From contig JAJQRF010000018.1 in NCBI GenBank assembly GCA_021228405.1, forward strand, positions 1 through 37,504: 37,504 bases of DNA, in the 5' to 3' direction. The notes beneath the pieces were generated by a model. It saw only the letters and a list, made by a program, of their open reading frames with translations, made no database searches and was not told the origin of the DNA. Numbering within the stretch: the first letter of the stretch is position 1; each line of letters starts with the position of its first letter. The position numbers and the translations under genes were made by a program. The DNA is from Pyrinomonadaceae bacterium. Lineage in GTDB: Bacteria > Acidobacteriota > Blastocatellia > Pyrinomonadales > Pyrinomonadaceae. Positions 23,401 through 31,421 of the stretch are shown here, one piece after another.

Positions 23401-24991
23401 CGGCGGTCGTATTCGTATTGGTCAAACCGCTGATCGTGTTTTGTGTAACCGTCTGATTCGGCGTGGTGCTGGTAAAAATGATCCCTGCCACCGAAGCTCC
23501 CGTTCCCGTTCCCGTTCCGATATTTGTACTGAGATTGCGGATTCGGTTTCTCGTCAGTGTCGAGATCGCATTCGGCGTTTGCATACCGACGACCTGCGAA
23601 GCCGTTCCGGTCGCGTTCAACGCGATCGTATTGGCAAGCGGTCCGCCCACCACGTTATCCGATGCCGTCCAAGTCAGCGTCGTTCCCGTATTGGCACGCA
23701 TTCCGTAAACTAAAAATGTCCCCGAAGCTCCGGCATTCGTGACCTGAATCCCGCCGATATTATTATTATTTGAAACCCAGTTGTTCAAACTGAAATTGAA
23801 CATCCCGTAAACATCCGTGGCAGTTGTCGTGTTTGTCGAAAACACTAACGAATTGATTGAAGCCTGACTTCCGACCGTGTTGTTGCTCGTTTCGGCGACA
23901 CCGTTAATGACCAAAATCGGCACGAACGGCGAAGACGTGCTTGTGCCGCTCGAAGTCACGCCCGTCATACTGACTTCCGCAACCCTGTTGTTATTGACAA
24001 CCGAATTCGTTCCGCCCGTAATTCCGTTGAAAACGATTCCCTGAAATTTTCCGGTCGAGCCGGTCAAGGCATAAGTTCCGGTTTGCGTGTTTGTCGCATA
24101 TCCGACGATGTTTCCGGTGACGGTCATCCCTTGCACGCCGCTCGTTGCAGTCGTGCTGTTCAAATCGATCGCTCGGTGCGTTGCGCCTGTTGTCCAAGTG
24201 CGTAATGCTGTTTGATAGAAGCGGTTATTGGTGATCGTCCAGGTGTTACAGCCGCCGTTGACCGCCACGCCCGAGCTCGTTACCGCCGCGTTGAAAAAGT
24301 CAAAAATGTTGTTGTTGTTAATGACGATTCCGCTGTTTCCGATCGCGGTTGTCGTGGTCGAACCGTTACCCAAAATCCCTTTGGTCGGAAGATTTCCGCC
24401 GGCGGGACCGATATTGTTGTTGGAAATCGTGTTGTTATCGTTTCCGTTTGCGGTCACGGCATCGGTGCTGAAAAAAATGACCGCACCGTTTGTCGCGACG
24501 GAGTGTGTTCCAGCACCTTGAACATTGGAATTCGTAATGGTGTTGTTCGTTGCGCCGCCGATAAAGCGGATGGTCGAAGTTCCTGACGTTGCCGAAATCG
24601 TCGTATTCGCAATCGTCAAACTGTTTCCGCCAGTGTTCAAACCGTCGATCGTGACGTTGTCCGCGCCGTTAAAGTCGATCAACGGGGATCCGGCGGTTGC
24701 CGCTCCCGAAACCGTTCTTGCGCCTGACGGCGTAATTATAATCGATGTATAAGATGCTGCGCCCGTCCCGCTCGCGTTCAAAATGGCTCCCGCCGCCGGT
24801 TCGGTCGTGTCGTTAACGATCGAAACCGTGACTGCGCCGGTGTGGGTTCCTGCATTAATGGCGGTAAATGCGTCGGCTAACGTTGCATAACTGCCGCCGC
24901 CCGGATTTACGTTGACATTTTGTGCCATTGCGGTGACCGCAAATGCAAGCACGATGAATGCCGATAAACTGATTTTTCTCAAAATTTTCAT
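20480..24991 (-). CDS. Large secreted parallel beta-helix protein with CARDB-like and carboxypeptidase-regulatory-like domains
   Basis: 1503 aa with a signal peptide (1-23, AFAVTAMAQ). The first beta-helix module (about 25-775) starts NPGGGSYATLADAFTAINAG and has many N-N-x-I/V ladders, closing with DFDGDSRPGLNALFDIGADE. Residues about 780-895 look like a CARDB/Ig-like domain (NDIQATAFIDPANGG to GDTVPGNNEI). A second beta-helix module (about 900-1410) opens with GGNFTSLTNPGGVFDTINN and again ends DIGADE. The last 85 residues (SGKVTTFEGNGIRNAAVTLSG to LNFVSENQ) are a carboxypeptidase-regulatory-like beta sandwich. No lyase active site is recognisable, so binding or adhesion is as likely as polysaccharide cleavage. 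A Shine-Dalgarno GAGGAGAGGAG supports the start. Confidence 0.88.
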   Translation of the reverse strand: MKILRKISLSAFIVLAFAVTAMAQNVNVNPGGGSYATLADAFTAINAGTHTGAVTVSIVNDTTEPAAGAILNASGTGAASYTSIIITPSGARTVSGAATAGSPLIDFNGADNVTIDGLNTGGNSLTIANTTISATSGTSTIRFIGGATNNTITNSNVQGAGTHSVATNGAVIFFSTDAVTANGNDNNTISNNNIGPAGGNLPTKGILGNGSTTTTAIGNSGIVINNNNIFDFFNAAVTSSGVAVNGGCNTWTITNNRFYQTALRTWTTGATHRAIDLNSTTATSGVQGMTVTGNIVGYATNTQTGTYALTGSTGKFQGIVFNGITGGTNSVVNNNRVAEVSMTGVTSSGTSTSSPFVPILVINGVAETSNNTVGSQASINSLVFSTNTTTATDVYGMFNFSLNNWVSNNNNIGGIQVTNAGASGTFLVYGMRANTGTTLTWTASDNVVGGPLANTIALNATGTASQVVGMQTPNAISTLTRNRIRNLSTNIGTGTGTGASVAGIIFTSTTPNQTVTQNTISGLTNTNTTAASIVTGIQFTGGTANVVERNFIGFFSSATNSATAEVNGIRVGGGTTVYRNNMIILGTEITNALGGTPTNSSTTGINGFNGALGTDTFVNNSIYIGGSPTAGTGASYAFNGTQTVNTRSFRNNIFFNGRSNAGATGSNYAIKINGTAANPTGLTINNNVYFANGTGGILGFFNSLDFSTLAGWQAAVGQDANSIQANPLFVSNTDLHLQVGSPAIDQAANLGIANDFDGDSRPGLNALFDIGADERDGIPPVTNDIQATAFIDPANGGSKLVGSIFTPQASFTNNGIATQTNVTVRYRICADAGCSTVLYNNTAVIPTIATGVTVNVSFPSTSIGVAGSYTIKATAELVGDTVPGNNEIAGTLNILNPLSGTYTLGAGGNFTSLTNPGGVFDTINNLGATSNLTINITSDLLAETGAVALNEIPGGFTVFIKPSGAPRTISGSINGALIKINGADGVRIDGSTTATLADNLVGGNPATRQLTIQNTNTGTASWVIAIQSGTNGALNNTIQNVNIVGQDPTTTLGGISVGGATPGTVATVNNNGTRIQNCSFRRSIIGIYAAGVAAATPGTGTVITENDMTGATTNRIRRVGILTFNQDGMEISENYISGLDSNESADVIGIGVGTQGVDTTTVTSGGITNSTVTRNRIVGVNSNSASGFSAAGITVAGGTTGANIISNNEIAGVIANSTSPDFPVGIFVIGATGSNTRVIYNSVALTGNRGTTLTQMPSYGIAITGTDPTVELKNNVFFNTLDPGSGGTAAESYSIGMVTTTFVNLDSDYNDFYSAGVNPGFFRTGSLAISAGTDSPTIGVWRTVVSDDANSVDVDPLFLNPLDNLRLQPTSPVRNIGIPIAGITVDKDNQLRPNPTDALVVQVDIGADEFYAPASAPASISGKVTTFEGNGIRNAAVTLSGGNLPAPITVKTGSFGIFTFDNLAVGQTYIVTIESKRYVFTTPTRVVSLESNVTDLNFVSENQ

Positions 24992-24999
24992 ACTCCTCT

Positions 25000-25437
25000 C
25001 CTCTTTAGTTGTTCGGTCACAGATAGATTGCCGGATATTTATTTCAGACAGTGTTAGATTTAGCGGCTTAGAAATTTATACGGGGGTTAATCAAGAAATT
25101 CTAAAGATACTGTCTATTTTGAAATTAAATATTTCTTTTTGCTTCTCTATCTCATAATCCTTTTTTCTCAAATACGTCTGCGTCCGAATGGACGAACTTC
25201 GACCTGCAAGCGGAGGCAAAGTTCCTAATTGACCCAAAATATTCTTGAATAAAAGGTGAATTCTCAAAAAAACCTAAAGTGCCGTATTGCGGGAACTTAC
25301 TGTTTTTTAAGATTTTTTCTAATTTTTTGTTGCTAACTCATTAAACTTCACAAGCATTTCTATGTCAAGCAAAAATTAAGTCAAATTTAAGATTCGGGAA
25401 TGATTTTTTGGCAGTTCGGCAGGATTCTTTAATTTAA
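25000..25437. other. AT-rich gene-free region upstream of the 1503-aa gene
   Basis: No credible gene. Two adjacent foldable segments stand out on either strand: CGTCC-GAAT-GGACG (25181-25194), and GAACTT (25194-25199) with AAGTTC (25219-25224) enclosing CCT/AGG. This could be the 5' leader of the minus-strand gene; no known riboswitch was recognised. Confidence 0.4.
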
Positions 25438-25475
25438 ATGAAAAAAAGCGTATTGCCTGTATCAAGACAATACGC
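25438..25475 (-). terminator. Terminator of the 346-aa beta-helix gene
   Basis: Minus-strand hairpin GCGTATTG / CAATACGC (plus-strand 25448-25455 and 25468-25475) followed by seven or more T residues on the minus strand (A run 25441-25447). It lies 25 nt past the stop codon at 25501. Confidence 0.88.
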
Positions 25476-25500
25476 CAAAGAATTTTTATTGGTAAATTTT

Positions 25501-26541
25501 CTACTTTCTGGCTTTGCCCGAAGTCACGTTACAAGTCGGGCAATACCTGATCTGATAACCCGAATTCGAGTCTGAATCACCGAATTTGACCATATCGGTC
25601 AGAGTCACAGCGTTTACTTCGAGATACGAACCGTTTCTGATCTCAAATGCGGGACGCGGACGAGTCGGGAAACCGAAAATCGAATTTAACGTTTCCGCAT
25701 AGCCCACGTTTTTCAAGCTGACTCCCGCACCATCTTTGTTCAGGGTGACATTAACCGTCAAACCGTCGAGCGTCGCCGACATCTGATCTTCGATCCTGAT
25801 CGATTTCAGAGCCGCCGAATCGAAATAGCTGTCTTTGATACGAACCAATCCCTTTCCGACCGACACGGGATTTTCGACTTTCACCCAGTTTTCAGGGCTG
25901 ATGTCAGACGCTTTGCGGGCAGTCGTGTTCAGATATTCGCCTTCGTTCTTAAATACCGTGTTGTTGATCGAAAGGCTTTTCGACGAACGCGTGACGACCG
26001 CGCTTGCCTGTGCCGCAGAACCGTAAAAGATCGTATCTTCAACAACTGCGGCTGTGTCGTTAAATTCGACAATCCCCGTGACGGCTCCGACATCCAGAAA
26101 CGCGCAACGGCTGATCGTTGTTTGCGAACCTTTCTTCGCCCAGATAACGCGTTGGGCATTGATTACCACATCCGTATTGCCGATAAAATTGAGGCTTTCG
26201 ACTTCTGCCTGGATGGAATTTTCAAAAACAAAATAATTCGTCGCCGGACTGCCGTTCAGTTTGACGTAAGAGCCTTTGTCGCCGCTCATCCGAAAGCTGA
26301 CTACACCGCGCGGGTTAAATACTATTTCTCCCTCAATATCCGTGATACCTGATGGAAAAACCAAATCGCCGCCGCCGTTTTCCAGCAAATCCTGCACCGC
26401 CTGTCTGACGGCATCCGTGTCGTCCGTATCATCATTGGCAACCGCGCCGAAATCCGTCACATTTACCGTTTTCGCCTGTGCCCCAAACACAAACATAAAT
26501 GTAAAAACCGTGATGGTCATTATCTTAAAAATCGTCTTCAT
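25501..26541 (-). CDS. Secreted pectate-lyase-superfamily parallel beta-helix protein
   Basis: 346 aa. Signal peptide (residues 1-23, MFVFGAQA). The mature N-terminus KTVNVTDFGAVANDDTDDTDAVRQAVQDLLENGGGDLVFPSG is the classic opening of the pectate_lyase_3 / GH28-like family (the DFGA-x-GD-x-TD-T-A pattern). Beta-helix rungs follow (VWAKKGSQTTISRCAFLDVG, VVEDTIFYGSAAQ, GLVRIKDSYFDSA). The C-terminus carries a pair CPTC (about 337-340) that could bind metal or form a disulfide. No polygalacturonase catalytic triplet is visible, so activity is uncertain. It lacks the C-terminal beta domain of its neighbours. A Shine-Dalgarno AAGGAG lies 6-8 nt before the ATG. Confidence 0.85.
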   Translation of the reverse strand: MKTIFKIMTITVFTFMFVFGAQAKTVNVTDFGAVANDDTDDTDAVRQAVQDLLENGGGDLVFPSGITDIEGEIVFNPRGVVSFRMSGDKGSYVKLNGSPATNYFVFENSIQAEVESLNFIGNTDVVINAQRVIWAKKGSQTTISRCAFLDVGAVTGIVEFNDTAAVVEDTIFYGSAAQASAVVTRSSKSLSINNTVFKNEGEYLNTTARKASDISPENWVKVENPVSVGKGLVRIKDSYFDSAALKSIRIEDQMSATLDGLTVNVTLNKDGAGVSLKNVGYAETLNSIFGFPTRPRPAFEIRNGSYLEVNAVTLTDMVKFGDSDSNSGYQIRYCPTCNVTSGKARK

Positions 26542-26620
26542 ATTTTCTCCTTGGGATGTTTTTGTCTTAAATTTGTATATTTGAATCGACGCGATTTCAT
26601 ACGCGCTACATCCTTACTTA

Positions 26621-26636
26621 TCGGCAAATTTGCCGA
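26621..26636. promoter_or_regulatory. Perfect 16-bp palindrome upstream of the 346-aa gene
   Basis: TCGGCAAATTTGCCGA is fully self-complementary, about 80 nt upstream of the ATG at 26541. Size and position suit a dimeric repressor operator, but no regulator is known. Confidence 0.4.
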
Positions 26637-26765
26637 AAACTTGAGATTGATCGGAAGAGATTGTTCTCACTATTAGACTTAACAAAAAGCCAGTTTTTAT
26701 TGATTCAGAAGAATGAAAATGAAAACGGGCTAAATATTTTTTTTAAAATTTTCAGATTGTCCGGA

Positions 26766-27731
26766 TTATTCATCGGCGACAAAATTCACGTCCGACACGT
26801 CGTTTTGCAGTTCCATCACGATGTTCGGTTGGCTGAAGCGGTATTTTTTGGAAATCACGCTCACGACATAGATTTGATTCGGTGCCAGTTCAGTGAAATT
26901 ATACGCTCCGAAATCGTTCGTTTTGGCGTAAAGCGGCTCGGTGAGGTTTCCGCCGATCAGCATCACGGTCGCGTTGCGGATTACGCCCCGTTCGGTCATC
27001 ACGCGACCGCCGAGCGAAACATTTGCGGCGGTCGCCAATGAATAGGTAATAGTTAGCTCGGCAAAATTCACAGTTCCCGTGTCGCCTTCGCCATTGTCGG
27101 AAACATTCAATCTCCAGGTTCCGTTTGCCAGTTGTGCCTCCAAACCTTGAAAACCGTTGTTGTTGAGATTTAGAGAATGCCCCGCAAAGATCGGATCCAT
27201 ATTTGTAAAATCAGCCGAACCGCCCGAAGTGGTGCGGTAAAATCCCGCCGGAATAACGGCTTCGCTTCCGACCGAAGTTGCAGACTGCCAAAGATCACCG
27301 CCTTGATCGCTAAAAGTATACGGACCCGCAAGATCGGAACTGTCGCCCGCGCCGCCGACGATGGTTTCGCCGACCCGATCAACCAAAGTGTGCGAAGCAT
27401 TGTTCGGCGATGTCAGAACGGCTTTGATGTCGCCGCTCCAGGTGTGTGCCGGGTTGAATCCGAAACTGATTTCGACGTGATTAACGATGCCGTTGATGCC
27501 CGAAACATTGAAAAGAAAATTCGTCCCGTTGGCATCGCCGTCGGGAATTTCCAGAGGAATCGCTGAAATGGTCGTAAAACTCCGTGAAGATAAGTTCGTT
27601 ACGGGCGGATTTTCGGATTTTTGCGCCGGAATTTCCCGGTTTGAAAATATCAGCAAATTCAGCGTCAGCAACATTAAAGAAAAGGCGTAGAATTTTTGTA
27701 GATAAATATACTTAAAAAGTCGATTTTTCAT
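26766..27731 (-). CDS. Secreted P-domain-like protein with C-terminal carboxypeptidase-regulatory-like domain
   Basis: 321 aa. A signal or anchor hydrophobic segment lies near residues 14-30. Residues about 55-225 resemble the proprotein convertase P-domain: IPDGDANGTNFLFNVSGINGIVNHVEIS, a HTWSGDIKAVLTSPNN hallmark, and the closing GTWRLNVSDNGEGDTGTVNFAELTITY. Residues about 235-321 are the carboxypeptidase-regulatory-like domain (GGRVMTERGVIRNATVML to SDVNFVADE), close to the C-terminus of the 1503-aa protein. There is no protease domain; the P-domain stands alone. A Shine-Dalgarno AGAGGA precedes the ATG. The upstream leader contains a 14-bp inverted repeat (27763-27855). Confidence 0.85.
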   Translation of the reverse strand: MKNRLFKYIYLQKFYAFSLMLLTLNLLIFSNREIPAQKSENPPVTNLSSRSFTTISAIPLEIPDGDANGTNFLFNVSGINGIVNHVEISFGFNPAHTWSGDIKAVLTSPNNASHTLVDRVGETIVGGAGDSSDLAGPYTFSDQGGDLWQSATSVGSEAVIPAGFYRTTSGGSADFTNMDPIFAGHSLNLNNNGFQGLEAQLANGTWRLNVSDNGEGDTGTVNFAELTITYSLATAANVSLGGRVMTERGVIRNATVMLIGGNLTEPLYAKTNDFGAYNFTELAPNQIYVVSVISKKYRFSQPNIVMELQNDVSDVNFVADE

Positions 27732-27762
27732 TTTTTTTCCTCTGTAAATTGATAATTAAAGG

Positions 27763-27855
27763 ATTGGCGGGATCGACCTGAGAAATGTGAGATGCTGGTA
27801 AACTGTATTAAGCCTGCGGAATGTCTTCCGTTTTAAGTTGTTCGATCCCGCCAAT
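27763..27855 (-). promoter_or_regulatory. Structured 5' leader element closed by a perfect 14-bp stem
   Basis: ATTGGCGGGATCGA (27763-27776) and TCGATCCCGCCAAT (27842-27855) are exact inverted copies 65 nt apart. The interior holds a smaller hairpin around GCGGAATGTCTTCCG (about 27815-27830). It lies within 35 nt upstream of the start of the P-domain gene (minus strand) and is followed by its Shine-Dalgarno. It could be a regulatory leader RNA or a small mobile palindrome; no known riboswitch was matched. Confidence 0.55.
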
Positions 27856-27877
27856 TATCTTTTCGGCAGAAATGAAA

Positions 27878-27913
27878 TAAAAAAAAGGGCGAAATTCAAA
27901 AAATTTCACCCTT
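27878..27913 (-). terminator. Terminator of the 361-aa secreted protein gene
   Basis: AAGGGCGAAATT (27885-27896) pairs with AATTTCACCCTT (27902-27913) with one mismatch; the minus strand continues in a run of T residues (plus-strand A run 27878-27886). It lies about 25 nt past the stop codon. Confidence 0.85.
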
Positions 27914-27938
27914 TTCATTACCCGTTATTTTTTCCGCA

Positions 27939-29024
27939 CTATTTCGGCGGCGATTTTTGTTCGGCTATCAGATCATTTGACGTGTCCGGCGTAAAGTCCA
28001 GATCATCCCTGTCTGACGAAATAACAACGATCTTCGGAGTGTATGTATTGTTTTTGGAATATGCGTGAATGATGTATGTTTCTCCGACAAAAATCCCGTT
28101 CACTCGATAATTTCCGAATTGATTGGTTTTCGCGATAATGTTGTTTCCTTCGCGGTCGGTGACAATGACGGTTGCGCCTTTGTAACCTCTTTGCTGTGAG
28201 TTCATTACTTTGCCGCTGATAACCGCTTCCGCCGCGGTCGTGACGAAACAACCGACCGTAATATCGTCAATTCCAACCCATTCGTCGTTTCCGGCGGCAT
28301 TTGTCGTCATAATCCGCAAAAACAAAATATCCTGCGACAAGACCAGATGCGGCAACGTTGCGAAAACGCTCGAAACTTTCGTCGCGGAGTTGGGATTGGT
28401 CGCATCAGCAACAAAAGCCCCCGGAACATTTGTAAAATTGCCCGTAAAACCGAGCCGGTATTGCAAAGCAACCTGCTGAACCGCATTGTTTGCCGTGCTG
28501 TCCAGATCGCGAACGTTATAAGCAACCGTCATTACCTTTGAATCGGGACAGTTTTTGGTATTCAGACGAATTAAAAGATTCGGAGCATCCGCAGTATCGT
28601 CGCCTTTCAACGCCACGGTCGGATTTGCCAACCCGTCAAATTCGGCAACTCCGCCCTGCACCAACGTGTTCGGATTCGACTGGTTCGCGATAACGTCGAT
28701 CGGGGTCGCGTCACCCGGAGCCAGCACGGTTTGCGGATCAACCCCGACTCCCGTCGTCAGATTGTCGCCGCGAAATCCCGTGATCGCGATAAAATTATCC
28801 CAGTTGTCATCGGTATTGATCGAAACTGTATCAGACCAATTTTGCAGATACGGATCGCTCGGCGAAATGAACCACGATAAATTATTCAAAAAATCTCTGG
28901 CGGATGTTTTGACCGAAGTCGTATTGATTACAAATGCGCCGAGCGCAATCGCAAAAATCATTGCGGCGGCACGAAAATATAAGCCTTTCTGAGATGTAAA
29001 AATTGTCTTTTTAAAGTTCAACAT
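27939..29024 (-). CDS. Secreted protein, unrecognised ectodomain plus C-terminal carboxypeptidase-regulatory-like domain
   Basis: 361 aa. The N-terminus has a basic stretch and a hydrophobic segment (about 18-36, FRAAAMIFAIALGAFVINTTSV). Residues about 50-255 form a beta-rich, Asn/Thr-rich region (SDTVSINTDDNWDNFIAITGFRG, GVAEFDGLANPTVALKGDD, EWVGIDDITVGCF) that I do not recognise as a named family. Residues about 262-350 are a carboxypeptidase-regulatory-like domain (ISGKVMNSQQRGYKGATVIV, TNQFGNYRVNGIFVGETYII, DRDDLDFTPD), related to the C-termini of the two neighbouring proteins at 20480 and 26766. A hydrophilic tail rich in Lys/Pro ends it. Shine-Dalgarno GAGGAA. Function unknown. Confidence 0.82.
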   Translation of the reverse strand: MLNFKKTIFTSQKGLYFRAAAMIFAIALGAFVINTTSVKTSARDFLNNLSWFISPSDPYLQNWSDTVSINTDDNWDNFIAITGFRGDNLTTGVGVDPQTVLAPGDATPIDVIANQSNPNTLVQGGVAEFDGLANPTVALKGDDTADAPNLLIRLNTKNCPDSKVMTVAYNVRDLDSTANNAVQQVALQYRLGFTGNFTNVPGAFVADATNPNSATKVSSVFATLPHLVLSQDILFLRIMTTNAAGNDEWVGIDDITVGCFVTTAAEAVISGKVMNSQQRGYKGATVIVTDREGNNIIAKTNQFGNYRVNGIFVGETYIIHAYSKNNTYTPKIVVISSDRDDLDFTPDTSNDLIAEQKSPPK

Positions 29025-29204
29025 AAAAAATTCCTCGTTCTTTCACGCCGCACGTCAAAGTATGGAAAAGGGGCACACTTAACCCTAAGCCGTTCGGCAG
29101 GAAAATCCTGTTTGCCAATTTGTTTATGGCAAAATTAAATTACTAATGTTGCAAGATTTCTAAAAAATATACGAAAAAGTTTATTTTGTCGAGTTTTTAA
29201 AGCC

Positions 29205-29240
29205 GAAAAAGCCGCTTCTCTTAAAAAGATGCGGCTTTTA
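29205..29240 (-). terminator. Terminator after atpC
   Basis: AAAAGCCGC (29207-29215) pairs with GCGGCTTTT (29231-29239) around a 15-nt loop. The minus-strand T run is short (five). It lies about 20 nt past the atpC stop. Confidence 0.75.
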
Positions 29241-29259
29241 TTTTGTTTATTTACTTGAT

Positions 29260-29658
29260 TTATCTTCCCGATACGAGTTGCAGACGCGCTTGAGCTTTTT
29301 CCAGTCTTTCTCTTTCAGCCTCAAATTCTTCGTCGGTTCCGCTCCACGCTCCGAGCGTTTTTTCCGCCGCTTCCTTTTCGGCTCTGGCAGTTTCGACATT
29401 TACCTCATCGGCAGTTTCGGCAATATCCGCCAAAACCGAAATTTTGCCCGTGCCGACTTCGACGAAACCGCCTGAAATCACCATTTTTTCAGTAGTTCCT
29501 TTGATCGTGTAGGATAAAATCCCTGATTTGAGCGTCGAGATCAGAGGTGCGTGATTCGGCAGAATTCCGATTTCGCCTTTTTCGGTCGGAATCGTCACGG
29601 CATCGACCGATTCATCCAAAACTCTTTTTTCGGGTGTTACTATTTCTAATTTAATCAT
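29260..29658 (-). CDS. atpC: F1F0 ATP synthase epsilon subunit
   Basis: 132 aa from the ATG at 29658 (MIKLEIVTPEKRVLDESVDAV, the normal family start). An upstream in-frame ATG at 29670 adds only MINE and lies inside the heptamer repeat. The central-stalk subunit couples rotation to catalysis. The conserved beta-sandwich motifs TEKGEIGILPNHAPLISTLKSG and VISGGFVEV are present. The C-terminal helical hairpin (ARAEKEAAEKTL, FEAERERLEKAQARLQL) is complete. It follows atpD on the same strand by about 70 nt, and the gap is filled by repeats. Confidence 0.95.
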   Translation of the reverse strand: MIKLEIVTPEKRVLDESVDAVTIPTEKGEIGILPNHAPLISTLKSGILSYTIKGTTEKMVISGGFVEVGTGKISVLADIAETADEVNVETARAEKEAAEKTLGAWSGTDEEFEAERERLEKAQARLQLVSGR

Positions 29659-29660
29659 TT

Positions 29661-29723
29661 CATTTATCATTTACCATTTATCATTTACCATTTGTTCTAC
29701 TGATAAACGGTAAATGATAAATG
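29661..29723. repeat. Inverted heptamer repeat between atpD and atpC
   Basis: Left arm: CATTTAT CATTTAC CATTTAT CATTTAC CATTTGT (29661-29695). Right arm: TGATAAA CGGTAAA TGATAAA (29701-29721). CATTTATCATTTACC (29661-29675) and GGTAAATGATAAATG (29709-29723) are perfect inverted copies, so the atpD-atpC spacer can form a 15-bp AT-rich hairpin. It touches the atpC start region. Confidence 0.8.
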
Positions 29724-29730
29724 CTCAATG

Positions 29731-31263
<1,533 letters not shown>

Positions 31264-31406
31264 TTATAGATAAGAAAAAAGGTCAGATTACAAAGGAGAA
31301 AGAATACCACATCGAATCGGCGAAAGGCAAAGACGCTTGTGAAAGATGTCATAAGATAGGACTGCTTTCGATGTTTCGGTCGGTTCGGAGTTGAAAAAAT
31401 ATTTCG

Positions 31407-31412
31407 TATAAT
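31407..31412 (+). promoter_or_regulatory. Candidate -10 box, near-leaderless start
   Basis: A perfect TATAAT sits 9 nt upstream of the ATG at 31422; a weak TTCGGA lies 17 nt further upstream as a possible -35. No Shine-Dalgarno fits in the interval, consistent with a leaderless or very short leader mRNA. Confidence 0.4.
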
Positions 31413-31421
31413 CGAATTATT

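Noticed and set aside
25170-25240. c-di-GMP (GEMM) riboswitch, suggested by GGAGGCAAAGTTCCTAA
   Set aside because: Only the short GCAAAG-like string is shared; the expected tetraloop-receptor stems and order are missing.
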